From the NCBI GenBank assembly GCA_017643645.1, contig JAEPNB010000002.1, positions 248,001-312,000 of the forward strand: DNA of 64,000 nucleotides, given 5' to 3'. The translations under genes and the position numbers were made by a program. Below the pieces are notes generated by a model. It was given only the letters and a program-made list of their open reading frames with translations. It did not search any database and was not told the origin of the DNA. Shown here one piece after another: positions 1 through 7,207 of the stretch (position 1 is its first letter; every line of letters begins with the position of its first letter). The stretch is from Balneola sp. GTDB taxonomy: Bacteria; Bacteroidota; Rhodothermia; Balneolales; Balneolaceae.

Positions 1-490
1 CCATGATGAGCTCGCCTTCGTCGTTCATTGGAATGACTTTCAGCTTCGCTCCTGTTTCTTCCGCGATCATTTGCCAAGGCACGATATTAGCGTGATGTTC
101 CATTTCTGAAACAAGGATCTCGTCTCCGGCTTTAAAATTCTTACGTCCATAGCTTTGGGCTACCAGATTGATAGAATCGGTAGTTCCGGTCGTGTAAATT
201 ATCTCTTCCAAGCTTACGGCATTGATGAAATCACGAACTTTACTTCTTGTTGCTTCAAAAGCATCCGTAGCTTTCTGGCTCAGAGAATGAATTCCTCTGT
301 GCACATTAGCATGCTCGTTTTTGTGATAAGCGTCGATACGATCACTCACCGACTTCGGCATTTGGCTGGAAGCGCCATTATCCAGATACACCAATTTCTT
401 ACCGTTCACTTCCTGCTGAAGTACGGGAAACTGAGCTCTTATTTCTTCCCAGTTTATTTTAGTTGGTATGTCGGTTGTTGTTTCTGGCAT
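1..490 (-). CDS. sufS: Cysteine desulfurase SufS, N-terminal part (cut by window edge)
   Basis: PLP-dependent enzyme that takes sulfur from cysteine and feeds it to the SufBCD scaffold for iron-sulfur cluster assembly in the cytoplasm. Reading the minus strand from an ATG at 490 gives 163 residues with no stop before the window edge. Visible family marks are YLDNGASSQMP near the N-terminus, NVHRGIHSLSQKATDAFE, and EMEHHANIVPWQ, the histidine segment that packs over the PLP ring. The PLP lysine and active-site cysteine lie outside the window. It is the fourth gene of a sufB-sufC-sufD-sufS operon and follows sufD after a 58-base palindromic spacer. The identification is firm; only completeness is unknown. 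Confidence 0.95.
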   Translation of the reverse strand, partial: MPETTTDIPTKINWEEIRAQFPVLQQEVNGKKLVYLDNGASSQMPKSVSDRIDAYHKNEHANVHRGIHSLSQKATDAFEATRSKVRDFINAVSLEEIIYTTGTTDSINLVAQSYGRKNFKAGDEILVSEMEHHANIVPWQMIAEETGAKLKVIPMNDEGELIM

Positions 491-501
491 TGTGATTGGT
501 T

Positions 502-548
502 ATTAGTTAATGGTTATTAGTCTTGTTAACCAATAACCATTAACTAAT
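502..548. repeat. 17-bp perfect inverted repeat between sufD and sufS
   Basis: ATTAGTTAATGGTTATT (502-518) is perfectly complementary to 532-548, with a 13-base loop. It fills nearly the whole sufD-sufS gap and abuts the sufD stop codon. It has no T-run, so it looks like an intergenic palindromic repeat or an mRNA-processing hairpin and not an intrinsic terminator. Confidence 0.7.
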
Positions 549-1859
549 TCACTTTTCGTCTCTATTCGTGTATTCAATAACTTCGTTCAGTAAAAGCTTC
601 TCTACTGATTCCACTTCCATGCTTTCAACGCTTTCAAGAGCAAATGCGTACACCAAAAGCTCACGTGATTTCTGCTCTGTTAATCCACGACTTTGGAGAT
701 AAAATACCTCTTCGTCCTGAAGCTGACCGATGGTTGCACCGTGTGAACACAATACGTCGTCAGCAAAAATTTCAAGCTGTGGTTTAGTATTTACTTTACC
801 GTTCTCAGAAAGCAATAAATTTCTGTTTTCCTGGAAAGAATCGATCTTCTGAGCATCTTTAGCTACAAATATCTTTCCGTTAAACACTGAGTGTGCACTG
901 TCATTAACTACAACTTTATGCAACTGATGACTTCCTGCATGTGCAAAACGGTGATCCATAATAGAATGTGTATCTGCAATCTGGTCGCCATCGATCAATA
1001 CCAATCCATCAACAGTGAAATTCACTTCTTCAGCGTTCTGGATCACTCTTGGATCGTTTCGGAATAATTTCGCTCCCAAACAGATCGTGTAAGAGTGGTA
1101 TTCAGCATTCTTGTCCAGTATTGCAATCGGACGAGAAACATGAGAAGCTTTCTTGCTGTCTCTTTGAATTCTAGCATGGTGCACATTTGATCCTGTAAAC
1201 ATCTTGAATTCAGTAACAGGAACATTCAAATACTGATTATCAGCTAAGCCAATATGCTCTTCAATGATCGTAGACTTAGAAAACATTTCTCCAACGTACA
1301 ACAAACGAGGAGTCGCGTAAAAAGCTTTTTCAGCATCAGTAAATACATTCAGAATATGAATCGGCGTTCTAACAACGGTCTCTTCAGGAACATAAATGAA
1401 AGCTCCGTCTGTAAAAGCTGCATCGTTAAATGGAGCAAATACATCATCATCGTAATTTGTGATGGTTCCCAAATGCTCTTTAACCGAATTGTTATCAGCG
1501 TTAGCAGCAAGGTTTCCCACAATAACATTGTTCGGAAGATCTTCAACTGAAGATAATTCTTCGTTATAAACACCATTTACAAAAACCAATCGGCAATTCA
1601 TTGCCTCCGGCAGATAATGCTCAGAAATATCTCCAACAGCAGCTGCATTCGCTTCTTCCAGCTTGCAAAACTGACTTTTGGTGATGGATTTGAGATCAAC
1701 AAATCTCCAGTCTTCGTCTTTACGAGTTGGGAACGGAGTTTTTTCGAGATCTTCTCTTCCTCTTTCGTTAATTGCACGAATCGCCACACTTTCAGCACTG
1801 CTTTCCACAGAGCCTGTTATGTACGATAACATCGTGTCTCTTTGGATTACTTCACTCAT
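549..1859 (-). CDS. sufD: Fe-S cluster assembly scaffold protein SufD
   Basis: SufD pairs with SufB and the ATPase SufC to form the SufBCD scaffold on which Fe-S clusters are built. The 436-residue length is normal for the family. The C-terminal part carries the SufB/SufD core signature CSHGATIGQLQDEEVFYLQ (around residue 370), and the middle is the repetitive beta-helix region. An N-terminal helical segment contains PFPTRKDEDWRF, typical of SufD. The start ATG overlaps the sufC stop by one base (TAATG), so translation is probably coupled. Third gene of the operon. Confidence 0.95.
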   Translation of the reverse strand: MSEVIQRDTMLSYITGSVESSAESVAIRAINERGREDLEKTPFPTRKDEDWRFVDLKSITKSQFCKLEEANAAAVGDISEHYLPEAMNCRLVFVNGVYNEELSSVEDLPNNVIVGNLAANADNNSVKEHLGTITNYDDDVFAPFNDAAFTDGAFIYVPEETVVRTPIHILNVFTDAEKAFYATPRLLYVGEMFSKSTIIEEHIGLADNQYLNVPVTEFKMFTGSNVHHARIQRDSKKASHVSRPIAILDKNAEYHSYTICLGAKLFRNDPRVIQNAEEVNFTVDGLVLIDGDQIADTHSIMDHRFAHAGSHQLHKVVVNDSAHSVFNGKIFVAKDAQKIDSFQENRNLLLSENGKVNTKPQLEIFADDVLCSHGATIGQLQDEEVFYLQSRGLTEQKSRELLVYAFALESVESMEVESVEKLLLNEVIEYTNRDEK

Positions 1860-2632
1860 TATTGAGCCTCGCCATTTAGTACTAATTCTTTTTCCAGTGC
1901 ATCGTAGCCGTTCGCTTCTAATTCTTCAGCTAATTCAAATCCACCTGACTTGATCAACTTTCCGCCCATCATAACATGTACATGATCCGGCTTAATGTAA
2001 TTCAACAATCTTTGGTAGTGAGTGATCATTACGATTGCATTTTTATCATTAGCGATCTTATTCACTCCTTCTGAAACTACTTTAAGAGCATCGATATCTA
2101 ATCCTGAATCGGTTTCGTCTAAGAAAGAAAGAACCGGATTCAATACCGCCATCTGGAAGATCTCATTCTTCTTTTTCTCACCACCGGAAAAACCAGTGTT
2201 GATAGAGCGGCTTAAAAACTGATCCTTCATTTCAATTACATCCAATTTTTCAGTGATGTAATCTTCAAATTCCAACGGATCTAATTCTTCGCGGTCGTTT
2301 GCGCGAGCAATAGTGTTGTAAGCTTCTCTGAGCAACGTCTTGTTAGTAATACCCGGAACTTCAACAGGATATTGAAAAGCCAGAAACAAACCCATGTGAG
2401 CTCTTTCATCTGCATCCAATTCAGTAATGCCTTCACCGTTAAAAAGGATTTCTCCTTCGGTTACTTCATACTCCGGATGACCTGAAACAACTTTAGCCAG
2501 CGTACTTTTACCGCTTCCGTTAGGTCCCATGATCGCATGGATTTCACCGGCATTAACTTTCAGGTTAACACCCTTTAAAATTTCAATGTCTTCGCCTTCA
2601 ACTGAGGCGTGTAAGTTTTTAATTTCTAACAC
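1859..2632 (-). CDS. sufC: Fe-S cluster assembly ATPase SufC
   Basis: ABC-type ATPase that powers conformational change of the SufBCD scaffold; cytoplasmic and not a transporter. It has Walker A GPNGSGKST at residues 36-44, the Suf-type signature FSGGEKKKNEI, and Walker B SFLDETDSGLDID followed by the switch histidine (MITHYQRLL). The 257-residue length matches the family. It sits between sufB and sufD, separated from sufB by about 150 bases holding a large inverted repeat, and overlaps sufD by one base. Confidence 0.96.
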   Translation of the reverse strand: MLEIKNLHASVEGEDIEILKGVNLKVNAGEIHAIMGPNGSGKSTLAKVVSGHPEYEVTEGEILFNGEGITELDADERAHMGLFLAFQYPVEVPGITNKTLLREAYNTIARANDREELDPLEFEDYITEKLDVIEMKDQFLSRSINTGFSGGEKKKNEIFQMAVLNPVLSFLDETDSGLDIDALKVVSEGVNKIANDKNAIVMITHYQRLLNYIKPDHVHVMMGGKLIKSGGFELAEELEANGYDALEKELVLNGEAQ

Positions 2633-2679
2633 TATTTCTGCTTTTACTTTTGTTTGTTTATTTAATTTCTTGTTTACCT

Positions 2680-2759
2680 GTCATTTCGAACGGATGTGAG
2701 AAATCTAAAGAATTGCTTTTACAGCGTATTTTAGATTTCTCCCTTTGGTCGAAATGACA
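2680..2759. repeat. Inverted repeat in the sufB-sufC gap (TGTCATTTCGA type)
   Basis: The left arm begins TGTCATTTCGAACGG and ends GAGAAATCTAAA (2680-2710). The right arm begins TTTAGATTTCTC and ends TCGAAATGACA (2729-2759). The arms match at both ends with a few mismatches between. It lies inside the operon, so it may act as an mRNA-stability or processing element between sufB and sufC. From memory, TGTCATTTCGA-ended palindromes are common intergenic repeats in Bacteroidota. Confidence 0.75.
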
Positions 2760-2780
2760 AAGGCAGTCTATCTACAATCT

Positions 2781-4238
2781 CTATCCTACACTACCTTCCA
2801 GTTTCACATCAAGCAACTTGTTTGCTTCTACTGCGAATTCAAGAGGTAGTTCTTTCAATACGTCTTTAACAAATCCATTGATGATCATGGAAATTGCATC
2901 CTGCTCACTGATTCCGCGTTGCATCAGATAAAAGATCTGCTCTTCACCTACTCTGGATGTTGTAGCTTCATGCTCAACACTACTGGAAGGATTTTCTGAT
3001 GAGATATACGGGAAAGTATGAGCTCCACATTCTTGTCCGATCAACATAGAATCACAAACTGAGTAATTCTTTGAACCGGTAGCGTTCTTGGAGATTCTCA
3101 CTTCTCCACGGTAACTGTTGTTAGACTGTCCCGCCGAAATACCTTTAGAGATGATCGTGCTCTTGGTGTTCTTACCAAGATGGATCATTTTGGTACCGGT
3201 ATCAGCTTGCTGTTTCTTAGTAGTTACAGCTACAGAGTAAAATTCCCCAACTGAATTATCACCTTTCAATATCACAGATGGATATTTTAGCGTTACTGCT
3301 GAACCTGTTTCCAGCTGAGTCCATGAAATATGAGAATTCTTTCCTTTGCAGATACCACGCTTGGTCACAAAGTTATAAATACCACCTTTACCGTTTTCAT
3401 CACCGGAATACCAGTTCTGAATAGTGGAGTATTTAATATCGGCATCATCCAAAGCCACAAGTTCCACAACCGCAGCGTGTAATTGGTTTTCGTCGTACAT
3501 AGGAGCAGTACAGCCTTCTAAATAGCTTACGCTAGCTCCTTCTTCTGCTACGATCAATGTTCTTTCAAACTGACCAGATTCCATATTGTTGATACGGAAG
3601 TAGGTTGAAAGCTCCATCGGGCATTTTGTATTCTTCGGGATGTAGCAAAACGATCCGTCAGAAAATACAGCTGAGTTCAATGCTGAGTAAAAGTTATCTC
3701 TTACAGGAACTACAGAAGCCATGTATTTCTTAACCAATTCCGGATGCTCTTTAATTGCTTCTGACATCGAGCAAAAGATCACACCTGCTTCCGCTAACTT
3801 CTCTTTGAAGGAAGTAAAGATAGAAACACTGTCAAATACAGCATCTACAGCAACTCCGGAAAGCATTTTTTGCTCTTCCAATGGAATACCAAGCTTTTCA
3901 TAAGTCTCGCGGATATTTGGATCTACATCATCCATGCTATCCAGTTGAGGCTTTTTCTTTGGTGCTGAATAATACAGCATGTTTTCAAAGTCCGGTTTTT
4001 TGTATGTAGCATTAAACCATGTTGGCTCTTCCATTTCTTTCCAGGCATGATAAGCCTTAACACGGAATTCAGTCATCCATTCCGGCTCTTCCTTTACTCT
4101 TGAAAGCTCACGAACGATTTCTTCGCTGATTCCTTTTGGAAAATCTTCATATTCAACATCGGTAGTAAAGCCATACTTATACTCTTCGCCGATCATCGAC
4201 TCAAGTTCTTTTACACCGTCACTTAATTCTTCACTCAT
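2781..4238 (-). CDS. sufB: Fe-S cluster assembly protein SufB
   Basis: Central scaffold subunit of SufBCD, where the nascent cluster is assembled. It has 485 residues, as usual. Key stretches are [40 protein letters not shown], and a C-terminal [19 protein letters not shown] followed by [13 protein letters not shown], the SufB counterpart of the SufD signature. It starts at an ATG at 4238 and is first in the operon, with a long AT-rich upstream region holding a candidate Bacteroidota-type -7 box. No regulator gene of the IscR/SufR kind lies next to it. Confidence 0.96.
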   Translation of the reverse strand: MSEELSDGVKELESMIGEEYKYGFTTDVEYEDFPKGISEEIVRELSRVKEEPEWMTEFRVKAYHAWKEMEEPTWFNATYKKPDFENMLYYSAPKKKPQLDSMDDVDPNIRETYEKLGIPLEEQKMLSGVAVDAVFDSVSIFTSFKEKLAEAGVIFCSMSEAIKEHPELVKKYMASVVPVRDNFYSALNSAVFSDGSFCYIPKNTKCPMELSTYFRINNMESGQFERTLIVAEEGASVSYLEGCTAPMYDENQLHAAVVELVALDDADIKYSTIQNWYSGDENGKGGIYNFVTKRGICKGKNSHISWTQLETGSAVTLKYPSVILKGDNSVGEFYSVAVTTKKQQADTGTKMIHLGKNTKSTIISKGISAGQSNNSYRGEVRISKNATGSKNYSVCDSMLIGQECGAHTFPYISSENPSSSVEHEATTSRVGEEQIFYLMQRGISEQDAISMIINGFVKDVLKELPLEFAVEANKLLDVKLEGSVG

Positions 4239-4329
4239 GTGCGTCTATAATTTTGTCTTGATTAACGTTGATTTAACCATCTTTAACAAGCGTTCATTCA
4301 ACGTTTTATATGCTTATTTAGATTCTGTC

Positions 4330-4337
4330 CAAAGATA
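4330..4337 (-). promoter_or_regulatory. Candidate -7 element upstream of sufB
   Basis: On the minus strand this reads TATCTTTG, matching the Bacteroidota sigma-ABfr -7 consensus TAnnTTTG, about 92 bases before the sufB ATG. No convincing -33 TTTG was seen at the expected spacing, so this is a weak call. Confidence 0.3.
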
Positions 4338-4513
4338 CAAAATATCCGATTCAGAACTAAATTAGATGTGATTGAGAAAGTTTATTGATGAGATAGAAAA
4401 ATATTGAGCATACAATGAGTCATCCCTGAAGATGTTTGATAATTCACTTACAAAAGTTGTCCTGTTAATAATCCTGACGATTTCAGAAAAAGCTTCCAAC
4501 TACCTCGACCTTT

Positions 4514-4662
4514 AGAATTATTGGCGGGCCAAGAACGTAATGAAATCGACGGCTCCGAAGGAGCAATCATTACACTTCTGGCTGATTCTTGAATATGTAT
4601 CAAACATTCGTAGACCTTTTGTAATGATTAGTCGATGTAATGGAGTTCGCGCCAATAATTCT
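4514..4662. repeat. 149-bp element bounded by 13-bp perfect inverted repeats, with nested stems
   Basis: Outer arms AGAATTATTGGCG (4514-4526) and its exact complement (4650-4662). Inside are a short hairpin GCTCC-gaa-GGAGC (4552-4564) and a 9-bp perfect stem AATCATTAC (4565-4573) with GTAATGATT (4621-4629). Together these can fold as a branched structure. It could be a MITE-like or REP-like element or a structured RNA. It encodes no protein that I recognise. Confidence 0.65.
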
Positions 4663-4677
4663 TGTCGGGAGCTTTTG

Positions 4678-4701
4678 GTACTTTTGTCGGCACAAAAGTA
4701 C
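4678..4701. repeat. Perfect 10-bp hairpin, GTACTTTTGT stem with CGGC loop
   Basis: GTACTTTTGT (4678-4687), CGGC, then the exact complement (4692-4701). Its flanks (GGAGCTTTTG before, CATAGAGCC after, ending AAAAGGCTT) resemble the sequence at 6028-6081 on the other side of the two-gene cassette, so the two are probably copies of one repeat family in the same orientation. Confidence 0.6.
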
Positions 4702-4830
4702 ATAGAGCCAAGGACCCGAATCTTATAAAAAGGCTTAACTTAGCACAAGGGCACCTACTTTTGTCTTGATATCCCGTTTGAACGGGGCCCGATTTAAAAC
4801 ACTGCAGCATTTTATTTAAGTTGAAAACAA

Positions 4831-4868
4831 TAAACGTTATCACTTTATATTGAAATTGATAACGTTTA
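4831..4868. promoter_or_regulatory. 12-bp inverted repeat, candidate operator of the 4908-6018 cassette
   Basis: TAAACGTTATCA (4831-4842) and TGATAACGTTTA (4857-4868) are perfect complements, separated by 14 AT-rich bases and centred about 58 bases before the first cassette gene. That gene has a predicted winged-helix domain, so an autoregulatory binding site is a reasonable inference. There is no T-run after the repeat. Confidence 0.5.
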
Positions 4869-4907
4869 ATATTAACTTGACAATGAAGATAATAAACAAA
4901 ATACTAT

Positions 4908-5477
4908 ATGCCTTCATTTTCAACTTTTTCAATTTCAGCAGATGACATTATCATATTAGAAATTTTTTCCGCTCAAGAGTTACAAAGGCCCGAGGGGCTT
5001 TCGCTAGTAGAGATTGGAAATTTAATAGAAAACCACTCAGAAATAGAAAAAAAAGAACGTGGAAACCTTCATAGGACACTTTCTAAATTGAAGGGCAATT
5101 CTTTATTGGAAAAAACGATTTATAGTAAAAATTCAGAAGTGAAATATACTATTAATAAGAGAGGCAAGGCTTTTTTAAAAGTTCAAAAATTGGTTAAGGA
5201 TTTTGAATTAGGCACTAAAAAACTCGACGAAAATAAAGACTCAATTATATTAAAGGTCGAGTACTGGGCTGGAAGTACAATAGTCCACACTTTTAATGAA
5301 ACAGAAGCTTTGCTTGAGCATTTCAAAGAAACAAAGCCAATAGCTTTTCATAAAAACTCCTATCGATTTTACTTCCAAAATGGAACTCATCTAATAAAGA
5401 CAATTGGAGACATACAAAGTGAAGATGATTTAACTAATTATAAAATTAAACCAAACAGCAAGAAAAATGAAAAATAA
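4908..5477 (+). CDS. Winged-helix-like protein with a C-terminal domain shared with its neighbour
   Basis: 189 residues, function unknown. Residues about 10-75 look like a winged helix: SLVEIGNLIENHS, then RGNLHRTLSKLKGNSLLEK (recognition helix type) and a beta wing ending YTINKRGKAFLK, as in PadR/MarR-like or phage-type regulators. Residues about 105-180 form a second domain with LLEHFKETKPIAFHKNSYRF and later IGDIQSEDDL. The next protein carries the same domain (LLDHFPVAKEIAYHKNSY, LGKLNSKEDV). The gene is AT-rich, is preceded by a palindrome suited to be its operator, and overlaps the next gene by 11 bases. A DNA-binding sensor or antitoxin-like role is inference only. Confidence 0.7.
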   Translation: MPSFSTFSISADDIIILEIFSAQELQRPEGLSLVEIGNLIENHSEIEKKERGNLHRTLSKLKGNSLLEKTIYSKNSEVKYTINKRGKAFLKVQKLVKDFELGTKKLDENKDSIILKVEYWAGSTIVHTFNETEALLEHFKETKPIAFHKNSYRFYFQNGTHLIKTIGDIQSEDDLTNYKIKPNSKKNEK

Positions 5478-6018
5478 TAATTACATAACTGGTATTCATT
5501 ATCAATCTGGAGGATCGCGACCCGAAATCTGTAAAAAATTTAATTCTCTTGACCATCTATTAGATCATTTTCCAGTTGCGAAAGAAATTGCTTATCACAA
5601 AAATAGTTATGCAGTATCTAGGGGTGATCGTATTGTTACAGTTGAGCTTGGGAAACTAAATTCAAAAGAAGATGTCATTGAATTCGTTCATAAATCCTCA
5701 AGATTTATAGAAAACTGTACCTTACCAGAGGAATACAAATTCTTTGATCTCCAAACTCTTCATCAAAATGAGCGGATAGAATCAATTAAACAATCATGGG
5801 GACCATTAGCACCATTAAAGCTGTCATCTGAACTTGGAAGGAAGATAAAAAAAAACAAGTATACAATTGGTGTAGCAACAGCCGGAGTAACCATAGGAGC
5901 TTCTACAGGAGGAGTAGGTATAGCTTGCAAGGGTGTAGCAATAGGCGTTTCTGGCAGAGTCTTTTTTGGGACAGTAGGTGCTTCAGTAGGTAGTGTTGTT
6001 GATTTTTGTGAAAGCTAA
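5467..6018 (+). CDS. Unknown protein: HKNSY-type domain plus glycine-rich hydrophobic C-terminus
   Basis: 183 residues, not recognised. Residues 5-80 repeat the C-terminal domain of the upstream protein (IAYHKNSY; LGKLNSKEDV). After a charged linker, residues about 130-180 are a glycine/alanine/valine-rich hydrophobic tail (TIGVATAGVTIGAST, then GVGIACKGVAIGV and GTVGASVGSVVDF) resembling glycine-zipper membrane segments. There is no signal peptide. The start ATG lies inside the last codons of the upstream gene (11-base overlap), so the pair is co-translated. The layout, a regulator followed by a protein with a membrane-active tail, recalls toxin or immunity modules, but no function can be assigned. 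Confidence 0.65.
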   Translation: MKNNNYITGIHYQSGGSRPEICKKFNSLDHLLDHFPVAKEIAYHKNSYAVSRGDRIVTVELGKLNSKEDVIEFVHKSSRFIENCTLPEEYKFFDLQTLHQNERIESIKQSWGPLAPLKLSSELGRKIKKNKYTIGVATAGVTIGASTGGVGIACKGVAIGVSGRVFFGTVGASVGSVVDFCES

Positions 6019-6027
6019 AAGATGAAT

Positions 6028-6081
6028 GAGAGAGCTTTTGGTACAAAAGAACACAGAACCATAGAAGCTGAGAGGCTTTAA
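6028..6081 (+). repeat. Second copy of the AGCTTTTGGTAC repeat flanking the cassette
   Basis: GAGAGCTTTTGGTAC followed by AAAAGAACACAGAACC and ending GAGAGGCTTTA aligns with 4668-4737 in the same orientation, missing the TTTTGTCGGC hairpin half. The two copies bracket the 4908-6018 gene pair. Confidence 0.5.
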
Positions 6082-6194
6082 TGGAAGTCAAAAGACTTCC
6101 TGAACTTATTACTTTTAAGTCTCCGCTTACACTAAAGACTTAAAAGATCCGTGGGGAAAGGATTATTCCTGCTTCGCAGACTCATCCGGATCAC

Positions 6195-6262
6195 GGATCG
6201 TTATTAAGCTTATATCCTTTTATTCCTATTCAGATCTCGGGCATTCGCCGCGAGATGACCGT
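6195..6262 (+). repeat. 68-bp dispersed repeat, copy 1
   Basis: Begins GGATCGTTATTAAG and ends GCCGCGAGATGACCGT. It matches 17360-17427 at 63 of 68 positions by my count. Its end holds a hairpin-like ATCTCGGGC / GCCGCGAGAT. It is non-coding and intergenic in both places. Confidence 0.8.
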
Positions 6263-6491
6263 TTTTGATTAAATTTCAAATTGCCTATTGCATTGGAGTG
6301 TTCAATTCCCCATTTTACAAGCCATGCAAAAATCTCTTGCACATAGAATTGACAGACGATCTGTACGGCGCATTCCGCGGCGGCGGTAACGCATAGTGGT
6401 ATGTCGTGTTTTCTACGATTACCATCTCATCTGAATTAATAAAAGCAGTTCAATTCTAATTTTTCCTTCGGGATTTCCATCTTTTACTCAC

Positions 6492-7133
6492 ATGTCGGTT
6501 TCTATCTATTTCGGTTCATCTAAGCACGCAGTTTATGCGGAAGAGATCTGTGCACTTATTGAAAAAGCAGCTCAACAGCGTGGAACAGGTATTGCAAAAC
6601 GTGATCCCAATTACATCAAAACTAAATTTGATAATGAAAATGCAGTTATAGCCTTAGATGGTAATAAACTGGTCGGGTTTTGCTACATAGAGATCTGGGA
6701 AAGCAAAAAATATGTAGCTAATTCGGGACTGATCGTTCATCCTGATTACAGAGGACTCGGACTGGCGAAAAAGATCAAAGCGAAGGCGTTTGAATTGTCT
6801 GGGAAGAAGTATCCGGAATCTAAGTTGTTCGGGATCACGACCAGCTTGCCGGTTATGAAGATCAATTCGGATCTTGGTTATAAACCGGTAACATTTTCAG
6901 AACTCACTCAGGACGAAACGTTCTGGAAAGGTTGTCAAAGCTGCCCGAATTACGATATTCTTTCCAGAAATGATCGTAAGAATTGTTTATGCACAGGAAT
7001 GTTGTACGATCCTAAGCATCCGAATAACAAACCAAAAGAAGAACGCGAAGCAAACATCAGAAAATTTTACCGTTGGGTGCAGATGAAGACCGCTTCTGTT
7101 CAGAAACTCATTAAACCGTTGAAAGTCTTTTAA
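6492..7133 (+). CDS. GNAT N-acyltransferase heading the arginine operon, candidate N-acylglutamate synthase
   Basis: 213-residue GNAT-fold protein. The acyl-CoA loop is visible as VHPDYRGLGLAKKIKAKAFE (about residues 83-102), with a later FGITTSLPVMKINSDLGYKP core strand. The C-terminal third is cysteine-rich (CQSCPNYD, NDRKNCLC), possibly binding metal. It lies directly upstream of argG in the same direction. No argA- or argJ-like gene is present in the operon, so this enzyme is the best candidate for the first step, acylation of glutamate with acetyl- or succinyl-CoA. That role rests on context and on the known pattern in Bacteroidota arg operons. ATG start; no clear ribosome-binding site. 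Confidence 0.75.
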   Translation: MSVSIYFGSSKHAVYAEEICALIEKAAQQRGTGIAKRDPNYIKTKFDNENAVIALDGNKLVGFCYIEIWESKKYVANSGLIVHPDYRGLGLAKKIKAKAFELSGKKYPESKLFGITTSLPVMKINSDLGYKPVTFSELTQDETFWKGCQSCPNYDILSRNDRKNCLCTGMLYDPKHPNNKPKEEREANIRKFYRWVQMKTASVQKLIKPLKVF

Positions 7134-7159
7134 ATTCATAGCTACTAAGCAGGTAGGAA

Positions 7160-7184
7160 GATCCTGAAACAAGTTCAGGATGAC
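7160..7184. repeat. Short REP-like palindrome, GATCCTGAAAC type, copy 1
   Basis: GATCCTGAAACAAG followed by TTCAGGATGAC, an imperfect 25-base hairpin in the gap between the GNAT gene and argG. Related copies lie at 22874-22922 and, truncated, near 38010. From memory this sequence is widespread between genes in Bacteroidota. Confidence 0.7.
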
Positions 7185-7207
7185 CTTTCAAGTAAAAGGA
7201 AATAATC

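Larger units (their letters stand above)
4239..4907. other. Gene-free, palindrome-rich stretch between sufB and the cassette
   Basis: 669 bases without a credible gene. The first ~120 bases are probably the sufB promoter region. The rest holds, in order, a multi-stem palindromic element (4514-4662), a 10-bp hairpin with CGGC loop (4678-4701), a small CCCGTT/AACGGGG hairpin near 4771-4785, and a 12-bp inverted repeat (4831-4868) just before the next gene. Short open frames here are by-products of the palindromes. Confidence 0.7.
6019..6491. other. Gene-free stretch with several palindromic repeats
   Basis: 473 bases without a gene. It contains the AGCTTTTGGTAC-type repeat (6028-6081), a small hairpin GAAGTC-aaaa-GACTTC (6084-6099), an 11-bp inverted repeat CTTTTAAGTCT / AGACTTAAAAG (6112-6122 and 6136-6146), and a 68-bp repeat (6195-6262) found again at 17360. 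The arginine operon promoter must lie in its last part, but no clear box or ArgR-like site was found. Confidence 0.6.

Noticed and set aside
155-520. Plus-strand open frame of 121 codons
   Set aside because: It is antisense to the clear sufS coding sequence and shows no family features.
4518-4843. Three short open frames in the sufB-cassette gap
   Set aside because: They run across palindromes and hairpins in both directions and have no ribosome-binding site or homology.
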